This document shows positions 1 through 7,735 of a DNA stretch of 64,000 nucleotides, one piece after another. Under the pieces are notes generated by a model. The model ran no database searches, was not told the DNA's origin, and was given only the letters and a program-made list of their open reading frames with translations. Both the position numbers and the translations under genes were made by a program. The stretch's first letter is position 1, and each line of letters starts with the position of its first letter. Location of the stretch: positions 62,001-126,000 of the forward strand of contig NZ_MIEH01000007.1 of assembly GCF_001754075.1 (NCBI RefSeq), read 5' to 3'. The DNA comes from Merdimonas faecis (lineage in GTDB: Bacteria > Bacillota > Clostridia > Lachnospirales > Lachnospiraceae).

Positions 1-2
1 CT

Positions 3-326
3 TACGGGCTTATCGTGGGACGTCTGATAGAAGTACTGCACGCCGTCTCCTCCCCGGTAGAGGACCACATCCGCCGGCTGCTCCAATGCCTTTCCTCCGC
101 CGATGCCCTGGATGAGATCCAGAAAATCCGTATTCTGGAACACATGGCCGGGCATAGCCGCGACCGGAAAGACGGCGGTATCTATCTGGTGCGTATGAAT
201 ACCAATCTGGAATATGCCTTGAAGGAATGTCTTTCCAGGCTGAGCGACTTTTCTCCGTCCCCGGAATATCTTTCACGATATCTGAAGGCAGTAAATGCGG
301 TGGAGAGGTTATTGGGGGAGGGTTAA
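3..326 (+). CDS. 3' end of an unidentified protein gene (truncated by window edge)
   Basis: An open frame runs in from the left edge and stops with TAA at 324-326, giving 108 visible residues. The visible part is predicted helical and charged, with a stretch (VRMNTNLEYALKECLSRL) that loosely recalls the C-terminal helices of clamp-loader subunits such as DNA polymerase III delta-prime. I do not recognise it with confidence, and the diagnostic N-terminal domains would lie outside the window. The GTG at 15 is probably internal, since the frame is open upstream of it. Confidence 0.45.
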   Translation, partial: YGLIVGRLIEVLHAVSSPVEDHIRRLLQCLSSADALDEIQKIRILEHMAGHSRDRKDGGIYLVRMNTNLEYALKECLSRLSDFSPSPEYLSRYLKAVNAVERLLGEG

Positions 327-356
327 AGCCTTTCTGACAGGCAGATTAAAGATTAA

Positions 357-370
357 AAATTAAGGATCAC
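357..370 (+). repeat. 14-bp direct repeat, left copy
   Basis: The sequence AAATTAAGGATCAC at 357-370 recurs exactly at 1863-1876. The two copies bracket the AlbA_2-type gene at 407-1765. The left copy also supplies one arm of that gene's terminator hairpin. Confidence 0.6.
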
Positions 371-397
371 TCCTTTTAAAGAAAGCAATGATCCTTA
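361..397 (-). terminator. Rho-independent terminator of the AlbA_2-type gene
   Basis: TAAGGATCA at 361-369 pairs with TGATCCTTA at 389-397. On the minus strand the hairpin is followed by ATTTTTAATC. It lies just past the stop codon of the gene ending at 407. Confidence 0.55.
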
Positions 398-406
398 TCG
401 CATACA

Positions 407-1765
407 TTATTCATTATTTATTTTCCAATACCCTTTTGTATCGGAACCTATCCGCTGAAGAATTCCCTTTCCCTTTAGAGATTTTATTTTCAAAGAGACA
501 GTTTTACGGCTGACCCCCAGTTTTTTGGCCAATGTTACATACGTATACGCCGGATCTTCAATCAGTAGAGTTAGAAGTTCCTGCTCACTTTCAGTCACCC
601 TGTCAGTCACCCTGTCAGTCACCCTGTCAGTCACCTTATCAGCAAAAATCCGTAATACCCGGTCTTTTGAAGCAGTGAAGCGGATCATTATATCGCCCGG
701 ATGAACAGTATATACAGGAGCCGGAGAACCATCTTCTTCACAAGCCTGACATATTTTCTCTATTCCACGTCCCCAGCTTTCTATAAACCCCGCAAGATAA
801 AAAGCATTTGCAATGGCCGGATTATATGGCTTAGATGCATGCTTCGACATCAGATTTTCAACCGTCCAGTTTTCCGGCAATTTTCCACAGTTGGCAATAT
901 AAAGTCGGTCTTCATAGACACTGATTTGAATGGGCGTACAGGATTCGTACTGCTTATGACATAAAGCATTCAGCAGAGCTTCCCTAAGAGCGTCATCGGG
1001 GACGAAATATCGTTCGATCCGTTGAATCCCCTCATAAGAAATAATGGCTTTCATATATTTTAAATGAAGGACCTCGATAATTTTATCAATCTGTTCTAAT
1101 ATTGATCCGTGAATTTCATCCTGATACCGCAAATCAGCATCTGTCTCAAAGAAACCGATTTTTGTATAAGCGCCAAGCTGCCATTTATCTGGGTTTTTAC
1201 TGAACAAGAGCATGGCTGCATTTGTGTAACAACCAGCATTTGTTAAACGCAGTTTTTCCATCAAATCTTCTTTTGACTCTAATAAGACACTTTTGTCTAT
1301 CCGTCCTTTATTGACAGCAAGACCCTTAAATTTCTTTACAAGCTCATCGTCGATATCGTCAATAGTAAATCCCGGCAATGGCATATTGTCCCAGGAAGCT
1401 CCCCGTTTGCGAAGAATAAAACTTTCTAATTCCAGACCAGAGAGTGTCTGCATTGTACTGCCACTGCGATAATAGTAAACACCTTTACAGGAAATAGCGA
1501 CCGGATAGGGCGGTACAATAATTTCAATATATTCTTTCCCATTATCTCCCAACAAATTTACATCAACAACAATGTTCATGGCATTGCGGATTTTATTTGG
1601 AATATCTTCTAATAGTTTATGAGTATTCTTCAGACCTGTAACATTACCATTATCATCACAACCAATATAAATCTTGCCTCCCTGCGCATTTGCAAAGCCG
1701 CATATCCATTCCAAATATTCATCTTTCCATTTTGATTTCCATTCGACATTCTGCTTTTCTGGCAT
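407..1765 (-). CDS. AlbA_2 (Schlafen-like) DNA-binding domain transcriptional regulator / ATP-binding protein
   Basis: A 452-residue protein. The N-terminal approximately 130 residues carry the AlbA_2 signature seen in COG2865 regulators: an EWK start, then FANAQGGKIYIGCDDNGNVTG. The middle (about 230-370) contains an ATPase-like segment with ALREALLNALCHKQY and GFIESWGRGIEKI, typical of the C-terminal helicase/ATP-binding part of this family. Residues about 378-392 are a run of VTDR units encoded by a 12-bp tandem repeat, followed by a winged-helix segment (TYVTLAKKLGVSRKTVSLKIKSL). Family members are DNA-binding regulators or stress/defence-associated proteins; the actual target is unknown. 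The gene is more AT-rich than its neighbours, stands alone between direct repeats next to tRNA genes, and may have been acquired horizontally. Confidence 0.8.
   Translation of the reverse strand: MPEKQNVEWKSKWKDEYLEWICGFANAQGGKIYIGCDDNGNVTGLKNTHKLLEDIPNKIRNAMNIVVDVNLLGDNGKEYIEIIVPPYPVAISCKGVYYYRSGSTMQTLSGLELESFILRKRGASWDNMPLPGFTIDDIDDELVKKFKGLAVNKGRIDKSVLLESKEDLMEKLRLTNAGCYTNAAMLLFSKNPDKWQLGAYTKIGFFETDADLRYQDEIHGSILEQIDKIIEVLHLKYMKAIISYEGIQRIERYFVPDDALREALLNALCHKQYESCTPIQISVYEDRLYIANCGKLPENWTVENLMSKHASKPYNPAIANAFYLAGFIESWGRGIEKICQACEEDGSPAPVYTVHPGDIMIRFTASKDRVLRIFADKVTDRVTDRVTDRVTESEQELLTLLIEDPAYTYVTLAKKLGVSRKTVSLKIKSLKGKGILQRIGSDTKGYWKINNE
591..638. repeat. 12-bp in-frame tandem repeat encoding VTDR units
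   Basis: Four head-to-tail copies of TCAGTCACCCTG (591-602, 603-614, 615-626, 627-638, the last degenerate) encode a KVTDR/VTDR linker between the ATPase-like part and the winged helix of the AlbA_2-type protein. Repeats of 12 bp keep the frame when copy number changes, so linker length can vary by slippage. Confidence 0.85.
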
Positions 1766-1862
1766 AGATATCTCCCTCTCATATCTGTTACGATGAAATC
1801 TATAAATTGTCGTCTGCTTGTCTTTATATTATATTCAGTTGGCAGAACCGTATCAAGCCTAT

Positions 1863-1876
1863 AAATTAAGGATCAC
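1863..1876 (+). repeat. 14-bp direct repeat, right copy
   Basis: An exact second copy of the 14-mer at 357-370. It lies between the start of the AlbA_2-type gene and the terminator of the tRNA operon. Confidence 0.6.
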
Positions 1877-1903
1877 CTCTTTTTATAAATACTATTTGAA
1901 ATA

Positions 1904-1948
1904 CAACAAAAAATACCACAAACCCATACAACTGAGCTTTGTGGTATT
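1904..1948 (-). terminator. Rho-independent terminator of the tRNA-Gln/tRNA-Pro operon
   Basis: AATACCACAAA at 1912-1922 pairs perfectly with TTTGTGGTATT at 1938-1948. On the minus strand the hairpin is followed by TTTTTGTTG. It lies directly downstream of tRNA-Pro. Confidence 0.8.
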
Positions 1949-1960
1949 TCAATAAAAAAA

Positions 1961-2034
<74 letters not shown>

Positions 2035-2095
2035 ATAAAAGTCCCAGATACCTCTACTCTCTGTTTTCAAGGTATCCGGTGCCCCTGCCAAGGAA

Positions 2096-2166
2096 CTACG
2101 GATAGAGGACTCGAACCTCTACTAACAGAGTCAGAGTCTGCTGTGCTGCCATTACACCAATCCGCA
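2096..2166 (-). tRNA. tRNA-Gln (anticodon CTG)
   Basis: The minus-strand cloverleaf has acceptor TGCGGAT/ATCCGTA (one G-T pair) with discriminator G. The anticodon arm GCAGA-CTCTGAC-TCTGT gives anticodon CTG, and the T arm contains GGTTCGAGTCC. No CCA is encoded. It is the first gene of the two-tRNA operon. Confidence 0.95.
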
Positions 2167-2188
2167 TTGTTTCCAGCGAACATGTTTT

Positions 2189-2216
2189 ATTATACCAGCT
2201 TTTTTACAAAAATCAA
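2189..2216 (-). promoter_or_regulatory. Sigma-A promoter of the tRNA operon
   Basis: The minus strand shows TTGATT (2216-2211), a 16-bp spacer and TATAAT (2194-2189), placing the start about 15-20 nt before tRNA-Gln. Confidence 0.75.
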
Positions 2217-2295
2217 GCCTTTTTTTCATTTTTTTTATTTTTTTGTAACTATTCAGTCATAAACGAGGATTTACCCTCACAAACACCGCAAATAT

Positions 2296-2363
2296 AGCCT
2301 TTCCATAGGCTTTATGATACAATGATTGCGCAAAGCGCAATCCGGACCGGTAAAATCGGTCCG
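2296..2363 (+). promoter_or_regulatory. Promoter/operator region of the MerR gene with three nested dyads
   Basis: Three inverted repeats follow each other: AGCCT-N6-AGGCT at 2296-2311, GATTGCGC-AAA-GCGCAATC at 2324-2342, and CGGACCG-N7-CGGTCCG at 2343-2363. A -10-like TACAAT lies at 2318-2323, just after the first dyad, which is where a MerR protein would sit on a stretched spacer. The other two dyads are in the leader. Which one is the operator is inference. Confidence 0.5.
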
Positions 2364-2387
2364 CACTGCTGCGCAAAGGAGGTTTTT

Positions 2388-3185
2388 ATGAAGCACTACT
2401 ACCGCATCGGAGAAATCGTGGAGCTTTACGGCGTTGGTCCGGACTCCCTCCGCTATTACGAAAAACTCGGCATCCTTAAACCACATCGCGGCGAAAATAA
2501 CTACCGCATGTACCATATCCATGATCTGTGGAGACTGAATGTGATCCGGGATCTCAGAGAGCTTGGCTTTTCCATGGCCCAGATCCAGGAATACCTGGAA
2601 CACCGAAGTCTCGATTCCACGGAAGAGCTCCTGACCCGGGAGCTGTCCGTCATTGAAAAACGGATGCGCGCCCTGGAAAACTTAAAGTCAAACATCGAAG
2701 ACCGCCTGGATGTATTAAAGGAAATCCGCACCCAGCCCCTTGGCGTCATCGAACAGAAATACATTGGCAGACGCCACTGTTATACGATCCCTTCCGGCTA
2801 CCAGATCGACGAAGAAATGGATATGCTGATCAAACAGCTGGTCAACAAGGACCCGGATAAGCTCTATATCATCGGCAACAACCGGATCGGCTCAGTCATT
2901 CCCCTGTCCAGCGCCAGAGCCGGCAATTACCGGGACTATTCCCAGGTCTTTATTATTGAAAAAAGCGGAGACGAAGTCATCCCGGAAGGCATCTATCTCA
3001 CCGTCAGCTATGACGGCAGCTGTGCCCGGAATGAAACTTACATCCCCGCTCTCCTTTCCTATGCAAAAGAACACGGGCTCACGCCCGCAGGCCCTATCCT
3101 GGAGCTTTTGCTGGCTGACATCCACCAGACGGATGACGTGCAGGAGTGCCGGACAGAGCTGCAGATCCTCTGCGAGACCTGCTAG
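2388..3185 (+). CDS. MerR family transcriptional regulator
   Basis: 265 residues from the ATG at 2388, which follows AAAGGAGG at good spacing; a longer in-frame ATG at 2322 lies in the dyad region and has no ribosome site. Residues about 3-75 form the MerR winged helix (YYRIGEIVELYGVGPDSLRYYEKLGIL), followed by a coiled-coil dimer helix to about 115. The C-terminal 150 residues form a separate effector-like domain, as in multidrug-responsive BltR/BmrR-type regulators. No efflux gene is adjacent, so the ligand and regulon cannot be told. It converges on dapL with a 21-bp gap. Confidence 0.85.
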   Translation: MKHYYRIGEIVELYGVGPDSLRYYEKLGILKPHRGENNYRMYHIHDLWRLNVIRDLRELGFSMAQIQEYLEHRSLDSTEELLTRELSVIEKRMRALENLKSNIEDRLDVLKEIRTQPLGVIEQKYIGRRHCYTIPSGYQIDEEMDMLIKQLVNKDPDKLYIIGNNRIGSVIPLSSARAGNYRDYSQVFIIEKSGDEVIPEGIYLTVSYDGSCARNETYIPALLSYAKEHGLTPAGPILELLLADIHQTDDVQECRTELQILCETC

Positions 3186-3206
3186 CTGGATCTGTCCGCA
3201 TATTCA

Positions 3207-4421
3207 CTAAATGCGTTTAATCCGTTCAATGGCTGCCACAGTATTCTCATAGCTTCCAAATGCAGTCAGGCGGAAATACCCTTCCCCGCTCGGCCCGAAT
3301 CCGGAGCCCGGGGTGCCGACTACGTTTGCCTTTTCCAGCAGATAGTCAAAGAACTCCCAGGAGGACATTCCCTTTGGCGTCTCCAGCCAGATATACGGTG
3401 CGTTGACGCCTCCGGACACCTGATAGCCCGCACTTTTCAGTCCTTCATAGATGACCTTTGCATTTTTCATGTAGTAAGCCACCTGCTCCTTAAGCTGCGC
3501 TTTCCCGGCCTCTGAGTATACCGCCTCTCCCGCTCTCTGGACAATATACGGCGCGCCGTTATACTTGGTTCCGTGGCGTCTCGCCCACAGAGAATGAAGC
3601 ATCACGTCGCCGCTCTTTAAATCCTTAGGGATCACTGTCGCCCCCAGGCGGACACCGGTAAATCCGGCGTTCTTGGAAAAGCTTCGAAGCTCGATGGCAC
3701 AGGTTCTTGCCCCCTCACATTCGTAAATAGTGTGCGGCACATCCTCTTCGGAAATATAGGCCTCATAAGCTGCATCATAAATAATGACCGCTCCCACTCT
3801 ATTTGCATAATCTACCCATTCCTGAAGCTGCGCTTTGGTGATCGTGGAACCGGTAGGATTATTCGGATAGCAAAGATAAATGATATCCGGCGTCTCCTTT
3901 GGCAGCTCCGGCGCAAAATTTGTTTCTTTTGTGCACGGCATATAGATCACATCGCTCCAGGTCTCTGTCTTTGGATCATAGGTTCCGGTACGTCCTGCCA
4001 TAACATTGGTATCGACATATACCGGATACACCGGGTCACATACGGCAATCTTATTATCTTTTGCAAAAATCTCCTGAATATTTCCGGAATCGCACTTTGC
4101 CCCGTCAGAAATAAATATCTCATCCGCCGCAATGTCACAGCCCCTGTCCTGATAGTCATTCTTTGCCATAGCACTTCTCAAAAATTCATATCCAAGATCC
4201 GGCGCATACCCGTGGAAGGTCTCCGCATGAGCCATTTCATCCACCGCACCATGCAGTGCATCAATGATTGCCGGCGCCAGCGGCTGGGTTACATCTCCGA
4301 TTCCCAGACGAATGATACTTTTATCCGGGTTTGCCTCCTGGTATGCCGCCACTTTTTTGGCAATCGTAGAGAACAGATAGCTCCCCGGCAGTTTCAGATA
4401 ATCTTCATTGACTTTAAACAT
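3207..4421 (-). CDS. dapL: LL-diaminopimelate aminotransferase
   Basis: A 404-residue fold-type I PLP aminotransferase that converts tetrahydrodipicolinate directly to LL-diaminopimelate with glutamate as amino donor, bypassing the succinylase/acetylase steps of lysine synthesis. The N-terminus ([20 protein letters not shown]) and the PLP-lysine segment [14 protein letters not shown] (Lys250) match DapL closely, and YPNNPTGS and DAAYEAYI are the usual PLP-site motifs. It is last in the glnA-ANTAR-dapF-dapL run, 57 bp after dapF. The DapL product is the DapF substrate, so the two genes encode successive steps to meso-diaminopimelate for peptidoglycan and lysine. Confidence 0.95.
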   Translation of the reverse strand: MFKVNEDYLKLPGSYLFSTIAKKVAAYQEANPDKSIIRLGIGDVTQPLAPAIIDALHGAVDEMAHAETFHGYAPDLGYEFLRSAMAKNDYQDRGCDIAADEIFISDGAKCDSGNIQEIFAKDNKIAVCDPVYPVYVDTNVMAGRTGTYDPKTETWSDVIYMPCTKETNFAPELPKETPDIIYLCYPNNPTGSTITKAQLQEWVDYANRVGAVIIYDAAYEAYISEEDVPHTIYECEGARTCAIELRSFSKNAGFTGVRLGATVIPKDLKSGDVMLHSLWARRHGTKYNGAPYIVQRAGEAVYSEAGKAQLKEQVAYYMKNAKVIYEGLKSAGYQVSGGVNAPYIWLETPKGMSSWEFFDYLLEKANVVGTPGSGFGPSGEGYFRLTAFGSYENTVAAIERIKRI

Positions 4422-4478
4422 GTTTACTTCCTCCTGTTTGTTGCTTTTCTATATTATTTTTTATGAAATTTTGACTGT

Positions 4479-5312
4479 CTATAGGCGGATCTCTCCGTCA
4501 AACACTACTTCGGCAGGACCGGTCATATATACCTTGTTTGCCTCCCGGTCCCACTCAATCTTCAGGTCGCCGCCAAGAAGCCGGACCGTCACCTGATCTT
4601 CCGTATACCCATTTAAGATGCTGGCGACAGCCACCGCACAGGCGCCGGTCCCGCAGGCCAGAGTTTCTCCGGAGCCCCGCTCCCACACCCGCATTTCTAC
4701 CGTGTTCCGATCCAGCACATGGGCAAATTCCGTGTTGATCCTGTTAGGAAAGCGCTCATGATTCTCAAAGGACGGCCCTGTCTTTTCCAGATCCATCCCC
4801 TGTACATCGTCCACATAGATCACTGCATGGGGATTCCCCATGGACACACAGGTCATCCGGAAGGTTTTTCCGTCCACCTGGAGCGGCTCGTCTACCACCC
4901 GGCTCCCTTCTGCAGTCACCGGAATCTTTTCCGGCTCCAGGATAGCCGGTCCCATATCCACTTTAACCAGACTTACCTTTCCATCCTCCACTTCCAGAAA
5001 CAAATGCTTGATCCCACCCAGTGTTTCCACGGACAAAGAGGTCTTGTCCGTCAGTCCGTAATCATAAACATACTTACCCACACAGCGGATGCCATTGCCG
5101 CACATTTCCCCTCTGGAGCCGTCCGCATTATACATCCGCATCTCAAAATCCGCCTTGTCAGACGGGCAGATCAAGATCAGGCCGTCTGATCCGATCCCGA
5201 AATGTCTGTCACTGACACGCCTTGCAGTTTCAGCCGCATCTTCAACCATCTGTTCCATACAGTTCACATAGACATAGTCATTCCCCAGTCCCTGCATTTT
5301 TGTAAACTTCAT
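4479..5312 (-). CDS. dapF: Diaminopimelate epimerase
   Basis: 277 residues, the usual length. It interconverts LL- and meso-diaminopimelate without a cofactor, using two active-site cysteines. Both are visible: Cys71 in [10 protein letters not shown] and Cys220 in [12 protein letters not shown]. The N-terminal [14 protein letters not shown] is characteristic. It lies 23 bp after the ANTAR gene and 57 bp before dapL, so the two diaminopimelate steps share a transcript with nitrogen assimilation genes. Confidence 0.96.
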   Translation of the reverse strand: MKFTKMQGLGNDYVYVNCMEQMVEDAAETARRVSDRHFGIGSDGLILICPSDKADFEMRMYNADGSRGEMCGNGIRCVGKYVYDYGLTDKTSLSVETLGGIKHLFLEVEDGKVSLVKVDMGPAILEPEKIPVTAEGSRVVDEPLQVDGKTFRMTCVSMGNPHAVIYVDDVQGMDLEKTGPSFENHERFPNRINTEFAHVLDRNTVEMRVWERGSGETLACGTGACAVAVASILNGYTEDQVTVRLLGGDLKIEWDREANKVYMTGPAEVVFDGEIRL

Positions 5313-5335
5313 CTTTCAATAACTCCTTTATCCTT

Positions 5336-5884
5336 TTACTTTGACATCATACTCAACACCATCTCTGCGGTCTCAACGATATTGGTCCCGCTCTCCATGC
5401 TGCTCTTCTGCAGATACCTGTGGGCCTCTTCTTCGGACATGTGATTCCGTTCCATCAAAAGCTCTTTGGCATGTCTGATCAGCTCCTGATCCTTCGGACT
5501 TCTCTTCTTCTTTTCCTGCTTCCGTTTCTTACGCCTCCGCTCCATATCTGTAAGCATCATTTCCAGAGTGCCGATCAGATCCTGCACCTTGATGGGCATC
5601 GGAAGTCCCATCACGCCGCAGACTTCGCCGTCGCTCCACTTATCCCTGGACGCCACCAGAAGCATCTCAAAATTCTCGGGAAGGTATTCCCGAAGTTCCG
5701 TATACATCATATCCTTCAGCTTGTATCCGCAGACCACGATTCCTTCATCCAGTGCATCCGCATGGTTCATTGCCTGTGCCCCGGTCGTGCACACACCGGA
5801 CACTGTCATTCCATATCTCACCAGCAGATTGCGGATGTTTGCAGCATTTTCTCTGCTTGGAAAAACAACGATAATACCTATCAA
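5336..5884 (-). CDS. ANTAR-domain RNA-binding response regulator (NitR/NasT-like) next to glnA
   Basis: 182 residues. Positions 1-115 resemble a degenerate receiver domain, followed by a very basic helix (RRRKKRKQEKKKR). A C-terminal ANTAR domain of about 55 residues (SPKDQELIRHAKELLMERNHMSEEEAHRYLQKSS, split here) completes it. ANTAR proteins bind paired hexaloop hairpins in nascent RNA and prevent termination. An ANTAR regulator directly downstream of glnA is known from clostridia (nitR of the Clostridium glnA region, from memory). It starts 16 bp after glnA. A hairpin with a T-run in the glnA leader (7263-7296) is a candidate target. Confidence 0.87.
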   Translation of the reverse strand: MIGIIVVFPSRENAANIRNLLVRYGMTVSGVCTTGAQAMNHADALDEGIVVCGYKLKDMMYTELREYLPENFEMLLVASRDKWSDGEVCGVMGLPMPIKVQDLIGTLEMMLTDMERRRKKRKQEKKKRSPKDQELIRHAKELLMERNHMSEEEAHRYLQKSSMESGTNIVETAEMVLSMMSK

Positions 5885-5900
5885 TCTGCCACCTCCCGCA

Positions 5901-7232
5901 CTAGATTACGTGGAGATATTTTTCTAATTCCCACTCCGTGACCTGTTCTCTGTATTCCGCATATTCTTTCGTTTTTGCCCGGATATATTTTCTTGACAAC
6001 TCTTCACCCAGTACACTCATGATAAAGGGGTCCTTATAAAATTCTCTGGCCGCCTCCAAAAGGCTTCCCGGCAGTCTCTCGATCCCTGCCTTTCTTCTGC
6101 CCTCCTCGCCCATCTCAAAGATATTGCAGTCAATGCTTCCCGGCGGCATCGTCTGATTCCTGATTCCATTAAGCCCCGCCGCCAGGCACACTGCCAGCGC
6201 CAGATAAGGATTTGCAGACGGGTCGGGACTTCTAAGCTCAATCCTTGTCGACTGCGGACTGCTGGCCGGAATACGGATCAGCGGCGTACGGTTCTTGGCA
6301 GACCACGCAATATACACCGGAGCTTCATAGCCCGGCACCAGACGTTTATAGGAATTCACTATAGGATTGGTAATAAAGGTGATCGCCTTAATATGCTCCA
6401 TGATCCCTCCGATGAACCAGTATGCTTCCCGGCTAAGCCCCTTTTCATCCTCCGGATCTGAAAACACATTGACACCGTTACGGCTTAAGGACAGGTTCAG
6501 ATGCATCCCCGATCCATTCACCCCATATTTGGGCTTTGGCATAAATGTAGCGTGGAGACCATGCCGTTTTGCAATGGTCTTGACTACCATCTTCGCCGTT
6601 ACCATATTATCTGCCGCTGTCAGCGCCTCGTCATAATGAAAATCAATCTCATGCTGTGCAGCCGCCTTTTCATGATGGGAGGATTCTATCACAAATCCCA
6701 TATCCTCCAGCGTCAGCACCATGTCGCGTCTCGCATTTTCCCCCAGATCTACCGGCCCCATATCAAAATAAGTGGCGCACTCATGGGTCAGGGTTGTAGG
6801 CGTCCCGTCCTCGTCTGCATGGAACAGGAAAAATTCGCACTCCGGCCCTACGTCAAAGGTGTATCCCATCTCTTTTGCTTCCTGCAGGACCCGCTTAAGT
6901 ACATGTCTTGGATCACTTTCCAATACCGTGCCGTCAGCCTTGTGAACGTCACAGATCAGGCGGGCCACTTTTCCCTGCTGCGGTCTCCACGGAAACGTTG
7001 CAAACGTATTCAGATCCGGATACAGATACATGTCCGAATCCTCCACCCGGGCAAATCCTTCGATCGAAGAGCCGTCAAACATACACTGGTTGTCCAACGC
7101 ACGCTTAAGCTGGCTTGCTGTCACTGCCACATTCTTAAATGTGCCGAAAATATCAGTAAACTGAAGCCGGATAAATCCTACATCCTCTTCTTCTACCATC
7201 TCAAAAATATCGTCTCTCGTATAGCTTTTCAT
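5901..7232 (-). CDS. glnA: Glutamine synthetase, type I
   Basis: Forms glutamine from glutamate, ammonia and ATP in the cytoplasm as a dodecamer. I start it at the ATG ending at 7232 (443 residues) because AAGGAGG is 10 nt upstream. The earlier in-frame ATG at 7241 directly abuts the ribosome site. Visible family motifs include FDGSSIEGFA near residue 60, the NGSGMHLNLSL glutamate-site segment, KRLVPGYEAPVY for ATP binding, and RIELRSPDPSANPYLA. The length (about 440) fits the GSI-alpha forms of Gram-positive bacteria. It is led by a small membrane-protein gene and followed by the ANTAR regulator. Confidence 0.96.
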   Translation of the reverse strand: MKSYTRDDIFEMVEEEDVGFIRLQFTDIFGTFKNVAVTASQLKRALDNQCMFDGSSIEGFARVEDSDMYLYPDLNTFATFPWRPQQGKVARLICDVHKADGTVLESDPRHVLKRVLQEAKEMGYTFDVGPECEFFLFHADEDGTPTTLTHECATYFDMGPVDLGENARRDMVLTLEDMGFVIESSHHEKAAAQHEIDFHYDEALTAADNMVTAKMVVKTIAKRHGLHATFMPKPKYGVNGSGMHLNLSLSRNGVNVFSDPEDEKGLSREAYWFIGGIMEHIKAITFITNPIVNSYKRLVPGYEAPVYIAWSAKNRTPLIRIPASSPQSTRIELRSPDPSANPYLALAVCLAAGLNGIRNQTMPPGSIDCNIFEMGEEGRRKAGIERLPGSLLEAAREFYKDPFIMSVLGEELSRKYIRAKTKEYAEYREQVTEWELEKYLHVI

Positions 7233-7259
7233 TCTTTCCATGCCTCCTTTTTACAATTA

Positions 7260-7296
7260 AAAATGGGCGTTCTCATCCCTTGTGTATGAAAACGCC
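7260..7296 (-). terminator. Hairpin with T-run in the glnA leader (possible ANTAR-controlled attenuator)
   Basis: On the minus strand GGCGTTTTCAT (7296-7286) can pair with ATGAGAACGCC (7276-7266), followed two bases later by TTTTT. It lies between the 69-residue gene and glnA, about 30 nt before the glnA start. It could end the small gene's message or act as a conditional terminator relieved by the ANTAR protein encoded downstream. The classical second hexaloop hairpin was not clearly identified. Confidence 0.55.
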
Positions 7297-7348
7297 TTCG
7301 TTTTACCTGATATCTATATATTGCTTTCTATATCGCAGCCCTGCTTTT

Positions 7349-7558
7349 CTATTCCTCATCATCCAGCCAGTATTCTTCATCGTAGTGATTATGTGTATTC
7401 CCGTTATTATTTCCAATACTGATGCCTTTCTTGACAGGAGCCCAGAAAAAGCCTTTCAACATTCCCAGAAGAATACAGCAGACGATCACCAAAATCTTTT
7501 CCGATATTGTCCAGTCCCTGCAGAAGAATTCTTTGATCCCTTCCCATATATCTCGCAT
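7349..7558 (-). CDS. Small single-span membrane protein upstream of glnA
   Basis: 69 residues from the ATG ending at 7558, which follows AAAGGAGG with 7 nt spacing; a longer frame to 7597 would start inside the promoter. Residues about 18-45 form one hydrophobic span (ISEKILVIVCCILLGMLKGFFW), and the C-terminus is acidic and Asn/His-rich. I know no function. Small membrane proteins ahead of glnA-like genes suggest a link to ammonium or glutamine metabolism, but that is inference from position only. Its promoter was hit by the adjacent insertion sequence. Confidence 0.65.
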   Translation of the reverse strand: MRDIWEGIKEFFCRDWTISEKILVIVCCILLGMLKGFFWAPVKKGISIGNNNGNTHNHYDEEYWLDDEE

Positions 7559-7574
7559 TGCGGCACCTCCTTTT

Positions 7575-7586
7575 TCTGCTATTATA
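7575..7586 (+). repeat. Putative target duplication, left copy
   Basis: TCTGCTATTATA occurs immediately left of the inferred insertion-sequence end and again at 9141-9152 immediately right of it. Read on the minus strand the repeat contains a TATAAT box. Confidence 0.6.
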
Positions 7587-7669
7587 GCCATGAGCAAAAC
7601 TCCACATCTTCAGTATTTATGCGGGGTTGCGAGGCATGGCAAACCTCTTTATCACTATGGATTTATAGA

Positions 7670-7735
7670 AACAATCAGCTCCGGATGGTATAATTAAGTT
7701 GTCAACATCAATCTACCTGAAAGGAGCTGATTGTT
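7670..7735 (+). promoter_or_regulatory. Transposase promoter and ribosome-site-sequestering inverted repeat
   Basis: AACAATCAGCTCC (7670-7682) is the exact complement of GGAGCTGATTGTT (7723-7735), whose GGAG is the ribosome site of the transposase. An extended -10 (TG-G-TATAAT, 7686-7694) lies between the arms. Transcripts from the element's own promoter lack the left arm and leave the ribosome site free. Read-through transcripts from outside carry both arms and would hide it. Confidence 0.7.

Noticed and set aside
591-638. Short tandem repeat as a CRISPR or integration hotspot
   Set aside because: Units are 12 bp, in frame and without spacers; they encode the VTDR linker.
4422-4478. Possible lysine riboswitch before dapL
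   Set aside because: The gap is only 57 bp, far too short for the L-box, and no conserved core is seen.
6501-7289. Plus-strand frame of 262 codons opposite glnA
   Set aside because: Antisense to a clear glutamine synthetase, with no family similarity or ribosome site.
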